Part shown: positions 41,739-49,676 of the stretch, one piece after another
Position numbering within the stretch: position 1 is the stretch's first letter
Layout: each line of letters opens with the position of its first letter
Source: an uncultured Kocuria sp.
GTDB lineage: Bacteria; Actinomycetota; Actinomycetes; Actinomycetales; Micrococcaceae
NCBI RefSeq assembly: GCF_947500125.1
Contig: NZ_CANMRA010000029.1
Span: 1-49,761 of the forward strand
Reading direction: 5' to 3'
DNA: 49,761 bases
Program-made: the position numbers and the translations under genes
Notes under the pieces: generated by a model
Told to the model about the DNA's origin: nothing
Seen by the model: only the letters and a program-made list of their open reading frames with translations
Database searches by the model: none

Positions 41739-42698
41739 CTAATGGGTGGAGCGGTGCCCCTGCTGGGCGGACATGATGCTGATGAATTCGTAAGCCAGGT
41801 TCGCTGCTGCGACGGCGGTGATGGCCGCGTGGTCGTACGCCGGGGAAACCTCGACTATGTCGGCGGCGACGATGCAGTTGTCGCGCAGGCTACGGATGAC
41901 CCCGAGCAGTTCGCGGCTTGTCATCCCGCCGGACTCCGGGGTGCCGGTAGCCGGCGCGAAGGCCGGATCCAGCACGTCGATGTCGATCGATACGTACAGC
42001 GGGGCATCGCCGACGCGGGCCTGCACCCGCTCGACAATTCCCTGAGTGCCGATCCGGTCGAAGTCCCGGGCATTGATGACGGTGAATCCCAGGCTCTCGT
42101 CGTCCAACAGGTCCTTTTGGTCGTAGAGCGAGCCACGGATCCCTGCGTGCACGGAGCGGTCCTTGCGGATAAGACCTTCTTCCGACGCCCTCCGGAACGG
42201 TGTGCCGTGGGTGTACGGAGCGCCGAAGTAGGTGTCCCACGTGTCGAGGTGGGCGTCGAAGTGCACCAGTGCCAGCGGACCATGATGGGCGGAAGCTGCC
42301 CGTAGGGCGGGCAGGGCGATCGTGTGGTCGCCGCCCAGGCTCACCACCGGCCGTCCGCCGGCCATGAGTCCATCCAGTCCCTGCTGGATTTCATCCATTG
42401 CTTGCGGAATGTCGAAGGGATTGCAGGGGATGTCACCAGCGTCCACGACCTGGGCGTCCGCGAATGGGCGGCTGTCCAGTGCAGGGTTGTACGGCCGCAA
42501 CAGGCGTGATGCCTCGCGGATGGCGGAGGGGCCGAACCGGGCGCCGGGGCGGAAGGTTACACCAGCGTCGAATGGAATTCCCACCACTGACACGTCATAA
42601 TTCGGGACATCTTCAATGCGAGGGAGCCGGGCAAAAGTTGACAACCCCGCATAACGGGGAGACTTCTGACCATCCGCCTGACCGACAATGTCATTCAT
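41739..42698 (-). CDS. Agmatinase-family ureohydrolase
   Basis: A 319-residue Mn-dependent enzyme that releases urea from a guanidino compound. All metal motifs are present: VVSLGGDHTIALPAL, LVHFDAHLDTWDTYFG and YVSIDIDVLDPAFAPATGTP. GIPFDAGVTFRPGARFGPSA and PESGGMTSRE are typical of the agmatinase/guanidinobutyrase/guanidinopropionase branch rather than arginase. Product specificity cannot be read; guanidinopropionate would yield beta-alanine, the likely substrate of the aminotransferase module. Its ATG overlaps the previous gene by ATGA (42695-42698). Confidence 0.9.
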   Translation of the reverse strand: MNDIVGQADGQKSPRYAGLSTFARLPRIEDVPNYDVSVVGIPFDAGVTFRPGARFGPSAIREASRLLRPYNPALDSRPFADAQVVDAGDIPCNPFDIPQAMDEIQQGLDGLMAGGRPVVSLGGDHTIALPALRAASAHHGPLALVHFDAHLDTWDTYFGAPYTHGTPFRRASEEGLIRKDRSVHAGIRGSLYDQKDLLDDESLGFTVINARDFDRIGTQGIVERVQARVGDAPLYVSIDIDVLDPAFAPATGTPESGGMTSRELLGVIRSLRDNCIVAADIVEVSPAYDHAAITAVAAANLAYEFISIMSAQQGHRSTH

Positions 42699-44344
42699 TT
42701 ATTGTTCTGTTCCTTTGTATTGTTTGAATCAAAAACGATTGAACCGCCCACCCAAGTCTGTCGTACCTTGATGTTGAGCAGATCCGAAGGCAGCACGGTC
42801 ACAGGGTCGGCGGACAGTACCACCAGGTCAGCGAACTTTCCTGCCTCGAGCGAACCAATCTCTTCCTCCCGGTGCACCGACGCAGCAGCGCCCAAAGTAT
42901 GTGCGGTCAAGGCTTCTCCCACCGTTAGGCACTGATCCTCGGAGCCAAGAACTTTGCCACTCAAAGTCCGGCGGGTCACTGCTGAGTAGACCGCTTCCAG
43001 CGGGTCTGGTGGGCAGACCGGCGCGTCCGAGGAAAGCACAAGCGGCAGCCCAGCAGCTCGAAGTTCCCCCAGAGGAGCAATGCGATCCGCGCGCTTCCCC
43101 AAGGAATGGGCTAGTTCATCCCCATAGCGGCGAACGTACTGCGGCTGAGTAACCGGCCACAGCTGAAGTTCAGCTGCCCGCTCAACCTGAGCCGGCGTCG
43201 GGCCACCAAAATGTTCAATCCGGTGGCGCACGGTATTGTTGCCTGCCTTGCGGACCTTAGCGTGTGCATCGAGAACGATCTCGATGGCTGCGTCGCCTTG
43301 GGCATGTGTGGCTGTCTGCAGTCCAAGGCCAGCGGCTCGCAGCACCAGGTCCGCCAGCTCGTGAGGTTCGTGGTAGAGATAACCGACGTTTTCACCCCCG
43401 CAGCAGTACGCGTCCTCAAAACGGGCGGTCCCAGCGGTCAGCGCACCATCTGCGTAAAGCTTTATGCCAGCAAAGGCAAGCTGATCATCTCCTAATCGAC
43501 CTCCTAAGCCGAGAGCTTCGATTTCAGAAAGTAAGCTGGAAATAATCAGCATTTCCACCCGCATGGTCAACCCAGACTGACGGCGTAAGCGCAGGTATGT
43601 CTGTAGCTCGCGGGAAGTGACCTGTGCGTCAGCAACCGTGGTGACGCCCATCGAGTGCAGTTCCCGCTGGGCAACTGCTAGGTGCTCCACGAGGGTGTCG
43701 GGCTCATCAGGTATATGAAAATTCGGTCCGTTGTTGGCGATTTTGACGCCCAAAGTACCCGTTAGCCAGTCAGCTGCGGCGTCCCAAACTTCGCCGGTGA
43801 GCTGTCCCGCGGAATTCCGGCCGAAGTGCCCACCTACGGGGTCTGGGGTGTGCTCATTTACCCCCGCAGCGATTAAGGTCCAGGAATTGACGATGGCGCC
43901 ATGTCCGCTGGAATGGAATACCAAAACTTCCCGGGTGGTTGATACTCGATTCAGATCGTCCTTGGTAAGCATCCGCTGTTCGGCAACGTTTCCATGGTGA
44001 AAGCCGTGACCCCGTATCGGTGCAGACGGGTGCTGCGCTGCTCGCGCTTGGAGCGCCGACACGACGCTGTCGATGCTCGGCGCCGCCTCCCAACTACAGT
44101 CCACCCATGATGCGAATTGACCGTACATTAATGGATGGCAGTGGGCGTCCACAAAACCCGGCAGTACGGTCGCACCCTCGAGGTCAATAATTTGGAGTGC
44201 GCCAGTTCCCTCAGCGCGGCAATCCTTTTCGGAACCGACACACGCGATCCGGTCGCCTCGAATCAATAGGGCTTCAGCCGTTTCAAGCCCTGCCATGGTG
44301 CGCACTGTGGCATTGCATAGCAGTAGTTCTTTTTCAGCAACCAT
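42695..44344 (-). CDS. YtcJ-like amidohydrolase (2)
   Basis: A 549-residue paralogue-like member of the same superfamily as the gene at 34240-35844. It contains TVLPGFVDAHCHPLMYGQFA (HxH), LAFAGIKLYADGALTAGTAR, TATHAQGDAAIEIVLDAHAK, VRHRIEHFGGPTP and LSSDAPVCPPDPLEAVYSAV (late Asp). The two copies share layout but differ widely in residues. Base composition is clearly more AT-rich than in genes to its left, suggesting a separate origin with the next transporter. I chose MVAEKELLLC (44344), behind GGAG, over a longer frame. It is translationally coupled to the agmatinase. Confidence 0.85.
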   Translation of the reverse strand: MVAEKELLLCNATVRTMAGLETAEALLIRGDRIACVGSEKDCRAEGTGALQIIDLEGATVLPGFVDAHCHPLMYGQFASWVDCSWEAAPSIDSVVSALQARAAQHPSAPIRGHGFHHGNVAEQRMLTKDDLNRVSTTREVLVFHSSGHGAIVNSWTLIAAGVNEHTPDPVGGHFGRNSAGQLTGEVWDAAADWLTGTLGVKIANNGPNFHIPDEPDTLVEHLAVAQRELHSMGVTTVADAQVTSRELQTYLRLRRQSGLTMRVEMLIISSLLSEIEALGLGGRLGDDQLAFAGIKLYADGALTAGTARFEDAYCCGGENVGYLYHEPHELADLVLRAAGLGLQTATHAQGDAAIEIVLDAHAKVRKAGNNTVRHRIEHFGGPTPAQVERAAELQLWPVTQPQYVRRYGDELAHSLGKRADRIAPLGELRAAGLPLVLSSDAPVCPPDPLEAVYSAVTRRTLSGKVLGSEDQCLTVGEALTAHTLGAAASVHREEEIGSLEAGKFADLVVLSADPVTVLPSDLLNIKVRQTWVGGSIVFDSNNTKEQNNK

Positions 44345-44438
44345 CACTACTCTGCTCCTGATTTCAGGCTTAGCCCGCACCGGGCTTGAGTCTAAGCACG
44401 GTCGGACCTGCCAATAATAGACCTCGAAAATCACCGCG

Positions 44439-45761
44439 TTACGAGATCGGTGTCATGTTTTTCCGCGCTTCCGGGTCTTCCGACTTCGCCTGTGAATGAA
44501 GTTTGCGGATTTGTAGCACACATCCTGCGGAGACTGCGCAGAACAAGGCCAAGTAGCAGAAGATCAGCCAGGGATTGCCTCCGGCAATGCCCAGCAGGCT
44601 AGGAATGACGATGGGCGTGAGCACACCGGCAGTCAATGCCGCTCCCTGGTAAGCGAGGGAGGTGCCGGTGTATCGGATCGCGACCGGAAAAAGTTGCGAA
44701 AGAATATTTGCCATTGGCCCGTAATTGAAGGCGGTAAAAATCGCTGTGATACACAGCATTGCGGTGATAATGAAGGGCGAACCGGTATGCGAGAGCAGAT
44801 AGAGGGGCACGGCCACAATGGCGATGCCACTTAGCCCTACGACCACCACATACTGCGGCTTCCACTTATCGCCCAACAGCCCCGCCAAGGGCATAAATGC
44901 CATTTCGAAGAGCCCGGCAATGATAAGCGCGTTGAGCACGATGGTGACGTCCACTCCAGCTTGCTCGGTGGAGTACGCCAGGAAGAACGACGAGGTGACG
45001 TAGTACCCTCCGGTAGCGACCAGCATGGCGCCAATGCCGATCATTAGCCGGCGCGGCATTCTCATAATAACGTCACGTATTGGCGCGGTAGAAATAGTTC
45101 CCTCAGATGCGGCTTTTGTAAACTCCGGCGATTCAGAGACTTTCAATCGAATCACCAGACCGACAATCAACAATACAATGGAAATCAGGAATGGATATCG
45201 CCATGAACCCTCCACCAGCCCTCCACCAATGTTTTCCGAAATGGCGAACGCAATGGATGAAAGGGTGGCACCTACCGAGGAGCCCAGTTGAGCAAAGGAG
45301 CCGTAGAATGTGCGGCGGTTCTCCGGCGCATGCTCGACCGACAGTAGGGCCGCTCCGCCCCATTCGCCGCCCATGGCCACACCTTGCAGTAGCCGCAGGG
45401 TGATGAGCAGCAACGGAGCCAATGCCCCTACCGACTCATAGGAGGGTAGTAGCCCAATGCCTACGGTACCGACGCCCATCATCATCAATGTGGTGACTAG
45501 GACCGGCTTGCGGCCGATTCGGTCGCCTAGGTGCCCAAAAATTAGTGCACCAAGCGGACGACCGAGGTACCCAAAGGAGGTGGTTCCAAACGCCACGATA
45601 GTGCCCAGCACTGGGTCCATGTCTGGCGGGAAAAAGACCTCTCGAAAGACTAGGGATGCGGCAGTCGCATAGATAAAAAAGTCATACCACTCAATGCTTG
45701 TTCCAGTCAGCGCCGCAAGGGCCGCCTGCCGTGGTTGTGAGCGTGGAGATTTTGTGGCCAT
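44439..45761 (-). CDS. MHS-type MFS metabolite transporter
   Basis: A 440-residue, 12-helix major facilitator of the metabolite:H+ symporter (MHS) family (ProP/KgtP/ShiA relatives). The hallmark is LTGTSIEWYDFFIYATAASL, then FGYLGRPLGALIFGHLGDRI with GRKPVL (motif A), RLLQGVAMGGEWGGAALLSV, and FPVAIRYTGTSLAYQGAALT near the middle of the second half. These usually import organic acids or zwitterions. ATG 45761 has GGTGAGG upstream. Codon use is AT-richer than average for the window. It is first in the leftward run and precedes amidohydrolase 2, so it probably imports that enzyme's substrate. Confidence 0.92.
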   Translation of the reverse strand: MATKSPRSQPRQAALAALTGTSIEWYDFFIYATAASLVFREVFFPPDMDPVLGTIVAFGTTSFGYLGRPLGALIFGHLGDRIGRKPVLVTTLMMMGVGTVGIGLLPSYESVGALAPLLLITLRLLQGVAMGGEWGGAALLSVEHAPENRRTFYGSFAQLGSSVGATLSSIAFAISENIGGGLVEGSWRYPFLISIVLLIVGLVIRLKVSESPEFTKAASEGTISTAPIRDVIMRMPRRLMIGIGAMLVATGGYYVTSSFFLAYSTEQAGVDVTIVLNALIIAGLFEMAFMPLAGLLGDKWKPQYVVVVGLSGIAIVAVPLYLLSHTGSPFIITAMLCITAIFTAFNYGPMANILSQLFPVAIRYTGTSLAYQGAALTAGVLTPIVIPSLLGIAGGNPWLIFCYLALFCAVSAGCVLQIRKLHSQAKSEDPEARKNMTPIS

Positions 45762-45844
45762 GGTTGTCCTCACCTTGTGATGGCAGGCATGGGTGTCGGT
45801 GCACCAACCAAGAGTTGAAAGTTGCCCCGCTTCTGTGTGCTTGT

Positions 45845-45872
45845 GTCACCTGACCATAAGGGAAGGTGACAG
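45845..45872 (-). promoter_or_regulatory. Operator-like inverted repeat upstream of the MHS transporter
   Basis: TGTCACCT at 45845-45852 and AGGTGACA at 45865-45872 form a perfect 8-bp inverted repeat with a 12-base spacer. A related GGCGACAC follows at once (45873-45880). No regulator gene lies beside it. Confidence 0.5.
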
Positions 45873-46057
45873 GCGACACAATCCTTCTTTTGTTCTGTCA
45901 CAAATCGTGATCCTGATGACGGTTCCCCTTCCTAGTCAACGCTCGGATGCACGGTGGCCGGCGGAGTAATCTGAACGCGCATGGAGTAGGGGACTGCCGC
46001 ACGAATAGGCGACATCTGATCTGGCTTGCCGGCAGGGCGGCCTGGAAGGATGCTGAT

Positions 46058-46366
46058 GTGCCCGCTCCCTATCCCCAAGAGTTCCGCGACGACGTCGTGC
46101 GCATGGCCCGCAGTCGCGAAGACGGGGTGACACTCGCGCAGATCGCCAAGGACTTCGCCATCCACGAGATGACCCTGTCGAAGTGGATGCGCCAGGCCTG
46201 CATTGAGGACGGCGAGAAGCCCGGGACCACCAGGGCCGAATCGGCCGAGAACCGCGAGCTGAAGAAGCGGATCCGACTGCTCGAGCAGGAGAACGAGGTC
46301 CTGCGCCGGGCGGCGGCCTACCTCTCGCAGGCGAACCTGCCGGGAAAAGGCTCCACCCGCACGTGA
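46058..46366 (+). CDS. IS3-family transposase OrfA
   Basis: A 102-residue HTH protein of an IS3 element. It shows APYPQEFRDDVVRMARSRED, GVTLAQIAKDFAIHEMTLSK and a leucine-zipper-like tail, RELKKRIRLLEQENEVLRRA. GTG 46058 has GGAAGGA seven bases upstream. OrfA is complete and may repress or form part of the transposase, but the partner OrfB is cut short at 46444, so the element cannot move by itself. Confidence 0.85.
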   Translation: MPAPYPQEFRDDVVRMARSREDGVTLAQIAKDFAIHEMTLSKWMRQACIEDGEKPGTTRAESAENRELKKRIRLLEQENEVLRRAAAYLSQANLPGKGSTRT

Positions 46367-46446
46367 GTGAGCTGGCCGCTGACGGGATCCCCCTCGCGGT
46401 GACGTGCCGGGTCCTGAAGCTCTCCCGCCCGCCCTACTACCGGTGA
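46363..46446 (+). pseudogene. IS3 OrfB, N-terminal stub
   Basis: The frame after OrfA reads VSELAADGIPLAVTCRVLKL and SRPPYYR, the normal OrfB start. It stops at 46444-46446, where unrelated IS630-type sequence in the opposite orientation begins. Confidence 0.8.
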
Positions 46447-46645
46447 CATGGCCCGCCAGGCGATCACCGTGGTGCGGGCCGCGCCGACCTTCTCGGCGAT
46501 CTCAGTATTGGAAACCCCGTCGGCGGCCAGCAGCATGATCCGCGCCCGCTGCGCCAATCCCGCCCGCACCGAGGTGGAACGGATCAGACGGGTCAGCCTC
46601 TGCCGATCGCCTTCCCGCAACAGCAGCGGGGCCGCAGGGTGATTC
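46446..46645 (-). pseudogene. IS630-family transposase N-terminal fragment
   Basis: Read leftward: LREGDRQRLTRLIRSTSVRA, then GLAQRARIMLLAADGVSNTE and IAEKVGAARTTVIAWRA, the first HTH domain of an IS630 transposase. The catalytic DDE part is absent; the frame runs into antisense IS3 DNA, showing a recombination or insertion junction at about 46444. Confidence 0.8.
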
Positions 46646-46869
46646 GCTATAACCCAAGGTCCTACCCGCCAAAGGTTCAGGTAGTTATACGACGGGCCAC
46701 TACGAGGAAAACGCCCTGCATAACGGGACGCGCGCGGTCTCCGCACACAGAGGTGTGGACAGGCTCGAAGGTAGGGGAGTTCAGAGGAGGGAAAGGCCGT
46801 GGCGCGTCGGGACGCGGACTGCTCGGAGAAGCACAATGGGCGTGAACGAACGCGAGTGGAAGGACGCCG
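46646..46869. other. Intergenic, upstream of the PH/SHOCT gene
   Basis: No gene seen. It ends with a GGAAGGA ribosome-binding site at 46857-46863 in front of ATG 46870. Confidence 0.4.
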
Positions 46870-47460
46870 ATGGCCAGGACGCAGAGCGTTCTCGTGGAGT
46901 TCGCCAACCCCGATGGCCGAATGCAGCTCCGTAGCGCATTGGAGGCGATGGGCGCCGGGGTGCGCGAAGACGCGTCCCGGATCCAGGCGAAAATCAGCTC
47001 GGGGTGGCGGATGACCCGCCCCTCCGCCCGGATCTCGGCAACCTGGCGCCCGGACGCCAACGGCGCGGTAGCAGAGGTGTCGGTGGCGATGAACGACGAC
47101 CGGCACCACGAGGTCTTCAGCGAACTGGCCTCTGTTCTCGGAGCTGCTGCCCGCTTGCTGGACAGTGGCTTGTCTGCGGCGATCACGCGGATGGGCAGCG
47201 ATGCCCGCTTCCTCCACCACGACCAGGTTCCTCAGCTGAGACACCTCCTGGACCCGTCTGAGACTGTCACTGAACTCGGATGGGGGACTTTGCTCAAGCG
47301 CCCGGCGCTGGTGGTGCTGACCGACCGCCGGCTCGTGTTCCTGGCCGACGAACGCCGTGACCCGCCGCTGTTTAAGCAGGTCCCGCTAGAGCACATCCGG
47401 TCGCTGCTCACCGGCCGCGGGCAGGGAGGGATGACGTTCCGGCTCGATCATGCTGCACTG
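46870..47460 (+). pseudogene. PH-domain/SHOCT protein, 5' part, split by IS30
   Basis: The first 197 codons of an otherwise intact gene. The N-terminus (TQSVLVEFANPDGRMQLRSA) is an unassigned alpha/beta region. From about residue 115 (HHDQVPQLRHLLDPSETVTE; ALVVLTDRRLVFLADERRDP; VPLEHIRSLLTGRGQGGMTF) it has the strands of a bacterial PH-like (bPH_2) domain. Coding breaks off at DHAAL where the IS30 element begins. Joining to codon 48915 after removing one CTG restores the frame exactly. Confidence 0.85.
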
Positions 47461-48911
47461 GGCGGATTCAACCGGTCGTCGCAACACCCTGACGAGGAGG
47501 ATGTCGATGGGCAGACCGGCTGGATGGTTGAAGGAGTTGACGGGAAGATCGCCGATGATCTCCCCGGGTGCGCCGTCGACGCGGCGGAGCATCGAACGCG
47601 AGTTCTGGAGACAGGTCGCCGTAGGACTCTCCTCGGAGGACGCGGCCGGGGTCGTCGGAGTGTCACCTGCGGTCGGTGCCCGCTGGTTCCGCCAGGGTGG
47701 CGGCATGTCGACGATCGAACTCACCGAACCCGCTGGGCGATACCTCTCGTTCCCCGAACGGGAGGAGATCGCGATCTTGCGGGAGCAGGGCACGGGCGTG
47801 CGCGAGATCGCCCGACGGCTCGATCGTGACCCGGCCACGATCTCACGTGAACTCCGGCGCAATGCCGCCACCCGTGGCAGCAAGCTGCACTACCGGGCAT
47901 CGGTGGCCCAGTGGAAGGCTGAGCTGGTGGCCCGGCGCCCCAAGGCCGCGAAGCTGGTGGAGAACCGGCAGCTGCACGACTACGTGCAACAGCGCCTCGA
48001 CGGTGATCTCCGCCGACCGGACGGTGGGACCGTCACCGGACCCGCGGTGCCGGGGTGGAGGGGCCGATCCAAGCCGCACCGACAGGACCGACGGTGGTCG
48101 ACCGCCTGGAGCCCGGAACAGATCTCCCAGCGCCTCAAGGTCGACTTCCCCGATGATGAGTCCATGCGCATCAGCCATGAAGCGATCTACCAGTCCCTGT
48201 TCATCGAGGGCAGGGGCGCGCTGAAACGTGAACTCGTGGCGTGCTTGCGCACAGGACGGGCACTGCGGGTTCCCCGAGCCAGATCGCGGAACAAGCCGCA
48301 GGGTCACGTCAGCGCCGACGTCGTCCTCAGCGCCCGTCCCGCCGAGGCCGACGACCGGGCCGTTGCGGGGCATTGGGAAGGTGACCTCATCATCGGCACG
48401 CACCGCTCGGCGCTGGGCACGCTTGTAGAGCGCAGCAGCCGGGCCACTCTGCTGGTCCATCTGCCCCGCCTCGAGGGCTATGGCCAGTCCCCGCCAGTGA
48501 AGAACGGTCCCGCACTGGCCGGCTACGGGGCAGTGGCGATGAATGCTGCCCTGGCCGCGTCAATGACTCAGCTACCCGATCAGCTGCGCAAGACGTTGAC
48601 CTGGGATCGCGGCAAGGAGCTTTCCGGCCACGCCCTCTTCACGCTCGACACCGGCACGAAGGTGTTCTTCGCCGACCCCCACTCGCCCTGGCAGCGACCG
48701 ACGAACGAGAACACCAACGGCCTGCTGCGGCAGTACTTCCCGAAGGGCACGGACCTGGCTCGCTGGTCTGCCGAGGATCTCGAAGCCGTCGCTCTGGCCC
48801 TGAACAACCGACCGCGGAAGGTCCTCGGCTGGAAGACACCCGCCGAAGTATTCGCCGAACAACTACAGTCGCTCGAACAAGGCGGTGTTGCGACGACCGG
48901 TTGAATCCGCC
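47461..48911 (+). mobile_element. IS30-family insertion sequence, 1451 bp, complete
   Basis: Perfect 28-bp inverted repeats at 47461-47488 and 48884-48911 (outer bases GGCGGATTCAACC). The 3-bp target duplication CTG is present at 47458-47460 and 48912-48914. One long transposase gene fills it. The element is intact and has split a host gene, so the insertion is probably recent. Confidence 0.95.
47507..48904 (+). CDS. IS30-family transposase
   Basis: A 465-residue DDE transposase. The N-terminal HTH regions are EDAAGVVGVSPAVGARWFRQ and the IS30 HTH LSFPEREEIAILREQGTGVR with DRDPATISRELRRNA. Then comes RWSTAWSPEQISQRLKVDFP. The catalytic core has HWEGDLIIGT (first Asp), LTWDRGKELSGH (second Asp) and SPWQRPTNENTNGLLRQYFP (Glu). 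ATG 47507 is best spaced from GGAGG at 47496-47500; ATG 47501 is too close. The C-terminus runs into the right inverted repeat. Confidence 0.93.
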   Translation: MGRPAGWLKELTGRSPMISPGAPSTRRSIEREFWRQVAVGLSSEDAAGVVGVSPAVGARWFRQGGGMSTIELTEPAGRYLSFPEREEIAILREQGTGVREIARRLDRDPATISRELRRNAATRGSKLHYRASVAQWKAELVARRPKAAKLVENRQLHDYVQQRLDGDLRRPDGGTVTGPAVPGWRGRSKPHRQDRRWSTAWSPEQISQRLKVDFPDDESMRISHEAIYQSLFIEGRGALKRELVACLRTGRALRVPRARSRNKPQGHVSADVVLSARPAEADDRAVAGHWEGDLIIGTHRSALGTLVERSSRATLLVHLPRLEGYGQSPPVKNGPALAGYGAVAMNAALAASMTQLPDQLRKTLTWDRGKELSGHALFTLDTGTKVFFADPHSPWQRPTNENTNGLLRQYFPKGTDLARWSAEDLEAVALALNNRPRKVLGWKTPAEVFAEQLQSLEQGGVATTG

Positions 48912-48914
48912 CTG

Positions 48915-49229
48915 GGATCGACCCTCACCGTGGTGAACTGCTCCCGCGCTGAGGAGCTGGCGGCCGCGTTCATGCGGCTGCGCGAGAGCGCCCCGTGGGT
49001 GGAGCCGGAGGCGGCGGTGGCTGGCGTCTCCGAGAGCTCCGCGGTGACCTTAGGCGGAGAACAGATCGCCCAGCTGGAGTACCTGGGGAGGTTGCACGCC
49101 ACCGGGGTGCTCAGCGACCACGAGTTCGCGGCTGCCAAGCAGAACGTTCTCGCTAGTCTCGCGCCCCGGCAGGAGCTCATCCAGTACGAGCAGCGCTCGA
49201 GCTTCTTCTTCGCTGCCTGGGAAGGCTGA
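48915..49229 (+). pseudogene. PH-domain/SHOCT protein, 3' part
   Basis: 104 codons completing the gene interrupted by IS30. It begins GSTLTVVNCSRAEELAAAFM, finishing the PH-like domain. The SHOCT domain follows: LGGEQIAQLEYLGRLHATGV then LSDHEFAAAKQNVLASLAP. The reconstructed protein has 301 residues. SHOCT domains are short oligomerisation or membrane-associated modules, often joined to PH-like domains; the cell role is unknown. An independent start (GTG near 48931) might still give a short product. Confidence 0.85.
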
Positions 49230-49273
49230 CCCGACGTACCGTTGCTGAGACACCCTGTTGGCCGGAGGCCCCG

Positions 49274-49576
49274 ATGCACTCGATGCATCCGATGTCCAAA
49301 GCCATGAAAGCGGCACTCAACGGCGCGGTGTGCGGTGCGGCCGCCGCGGTACTGCTCGGTCTGGTGCTGGTCCTGGTATCGCTGGTAACCGGCGCCACGC
49401 TGGACGTGCCGGGACTGGTGTCCGCCGTCGGTGTGACGACCAACGGGGCAAGCTCCGTAGATTTCACCCTCGGATGGACGGTACTGGTGGCCGCGGCCGT
49501 TCTCGGTGGCTTGGTGAACCACAAAATCATTCGGAAGAGCCGGGACGCTGCCGTGAGAGAGCTTCCCCGGAGCTGA
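49274..49576 (+). CDS. Small membrane protein, 100 aa
   Basis: An unrecognised protein with two membrane helices: AVLLGLVLVLVSLVTGATL near residues 24-44 and LGWTVLVAAAVLGGLVNHKI near 66-86, with a basic C-terminal tail (RKSRDAAVRELPRS). The N-terminus has three close methionines (1, 4 and 7); GGAG at 49264-49267 favours the first. It lies 44 bases after the PH/SHOCT gene and may share its transcript. Confidence 0.65.
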   Translation: MHSMHPMSKAMKAALNGAVCGAAAAVLLGLVLVLVSLVTGATLDVPGLVSAVGVTTNGASSVDFTLGWTVLVAAAVLGGLVNHKIIRKSRDAAVRELPRS

Positions 49577-49645
49577 GACCGTGGACGGAGCAGGCCCTAC
49601 CCGTTCGACCCCTGGCGCGGGGCGTCAGTGACGGGGGAGTCGTCC

Positions 49646-49676
49646 ATGTTGGCGGATTCGCGCATTCCGCCAACAT
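49646..49676. terminator. Stem-loop near the right end
   Basis: A perfect 11-bp inverted repeat: ATGTTGGCGGA at 49646-49656 and TCCGCCAACAT at 49666-49676, 9-base loop. It may terminate the rightward membrane-protein gene or be an end of another mobile element beyond the window. Confidence 0.5.
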
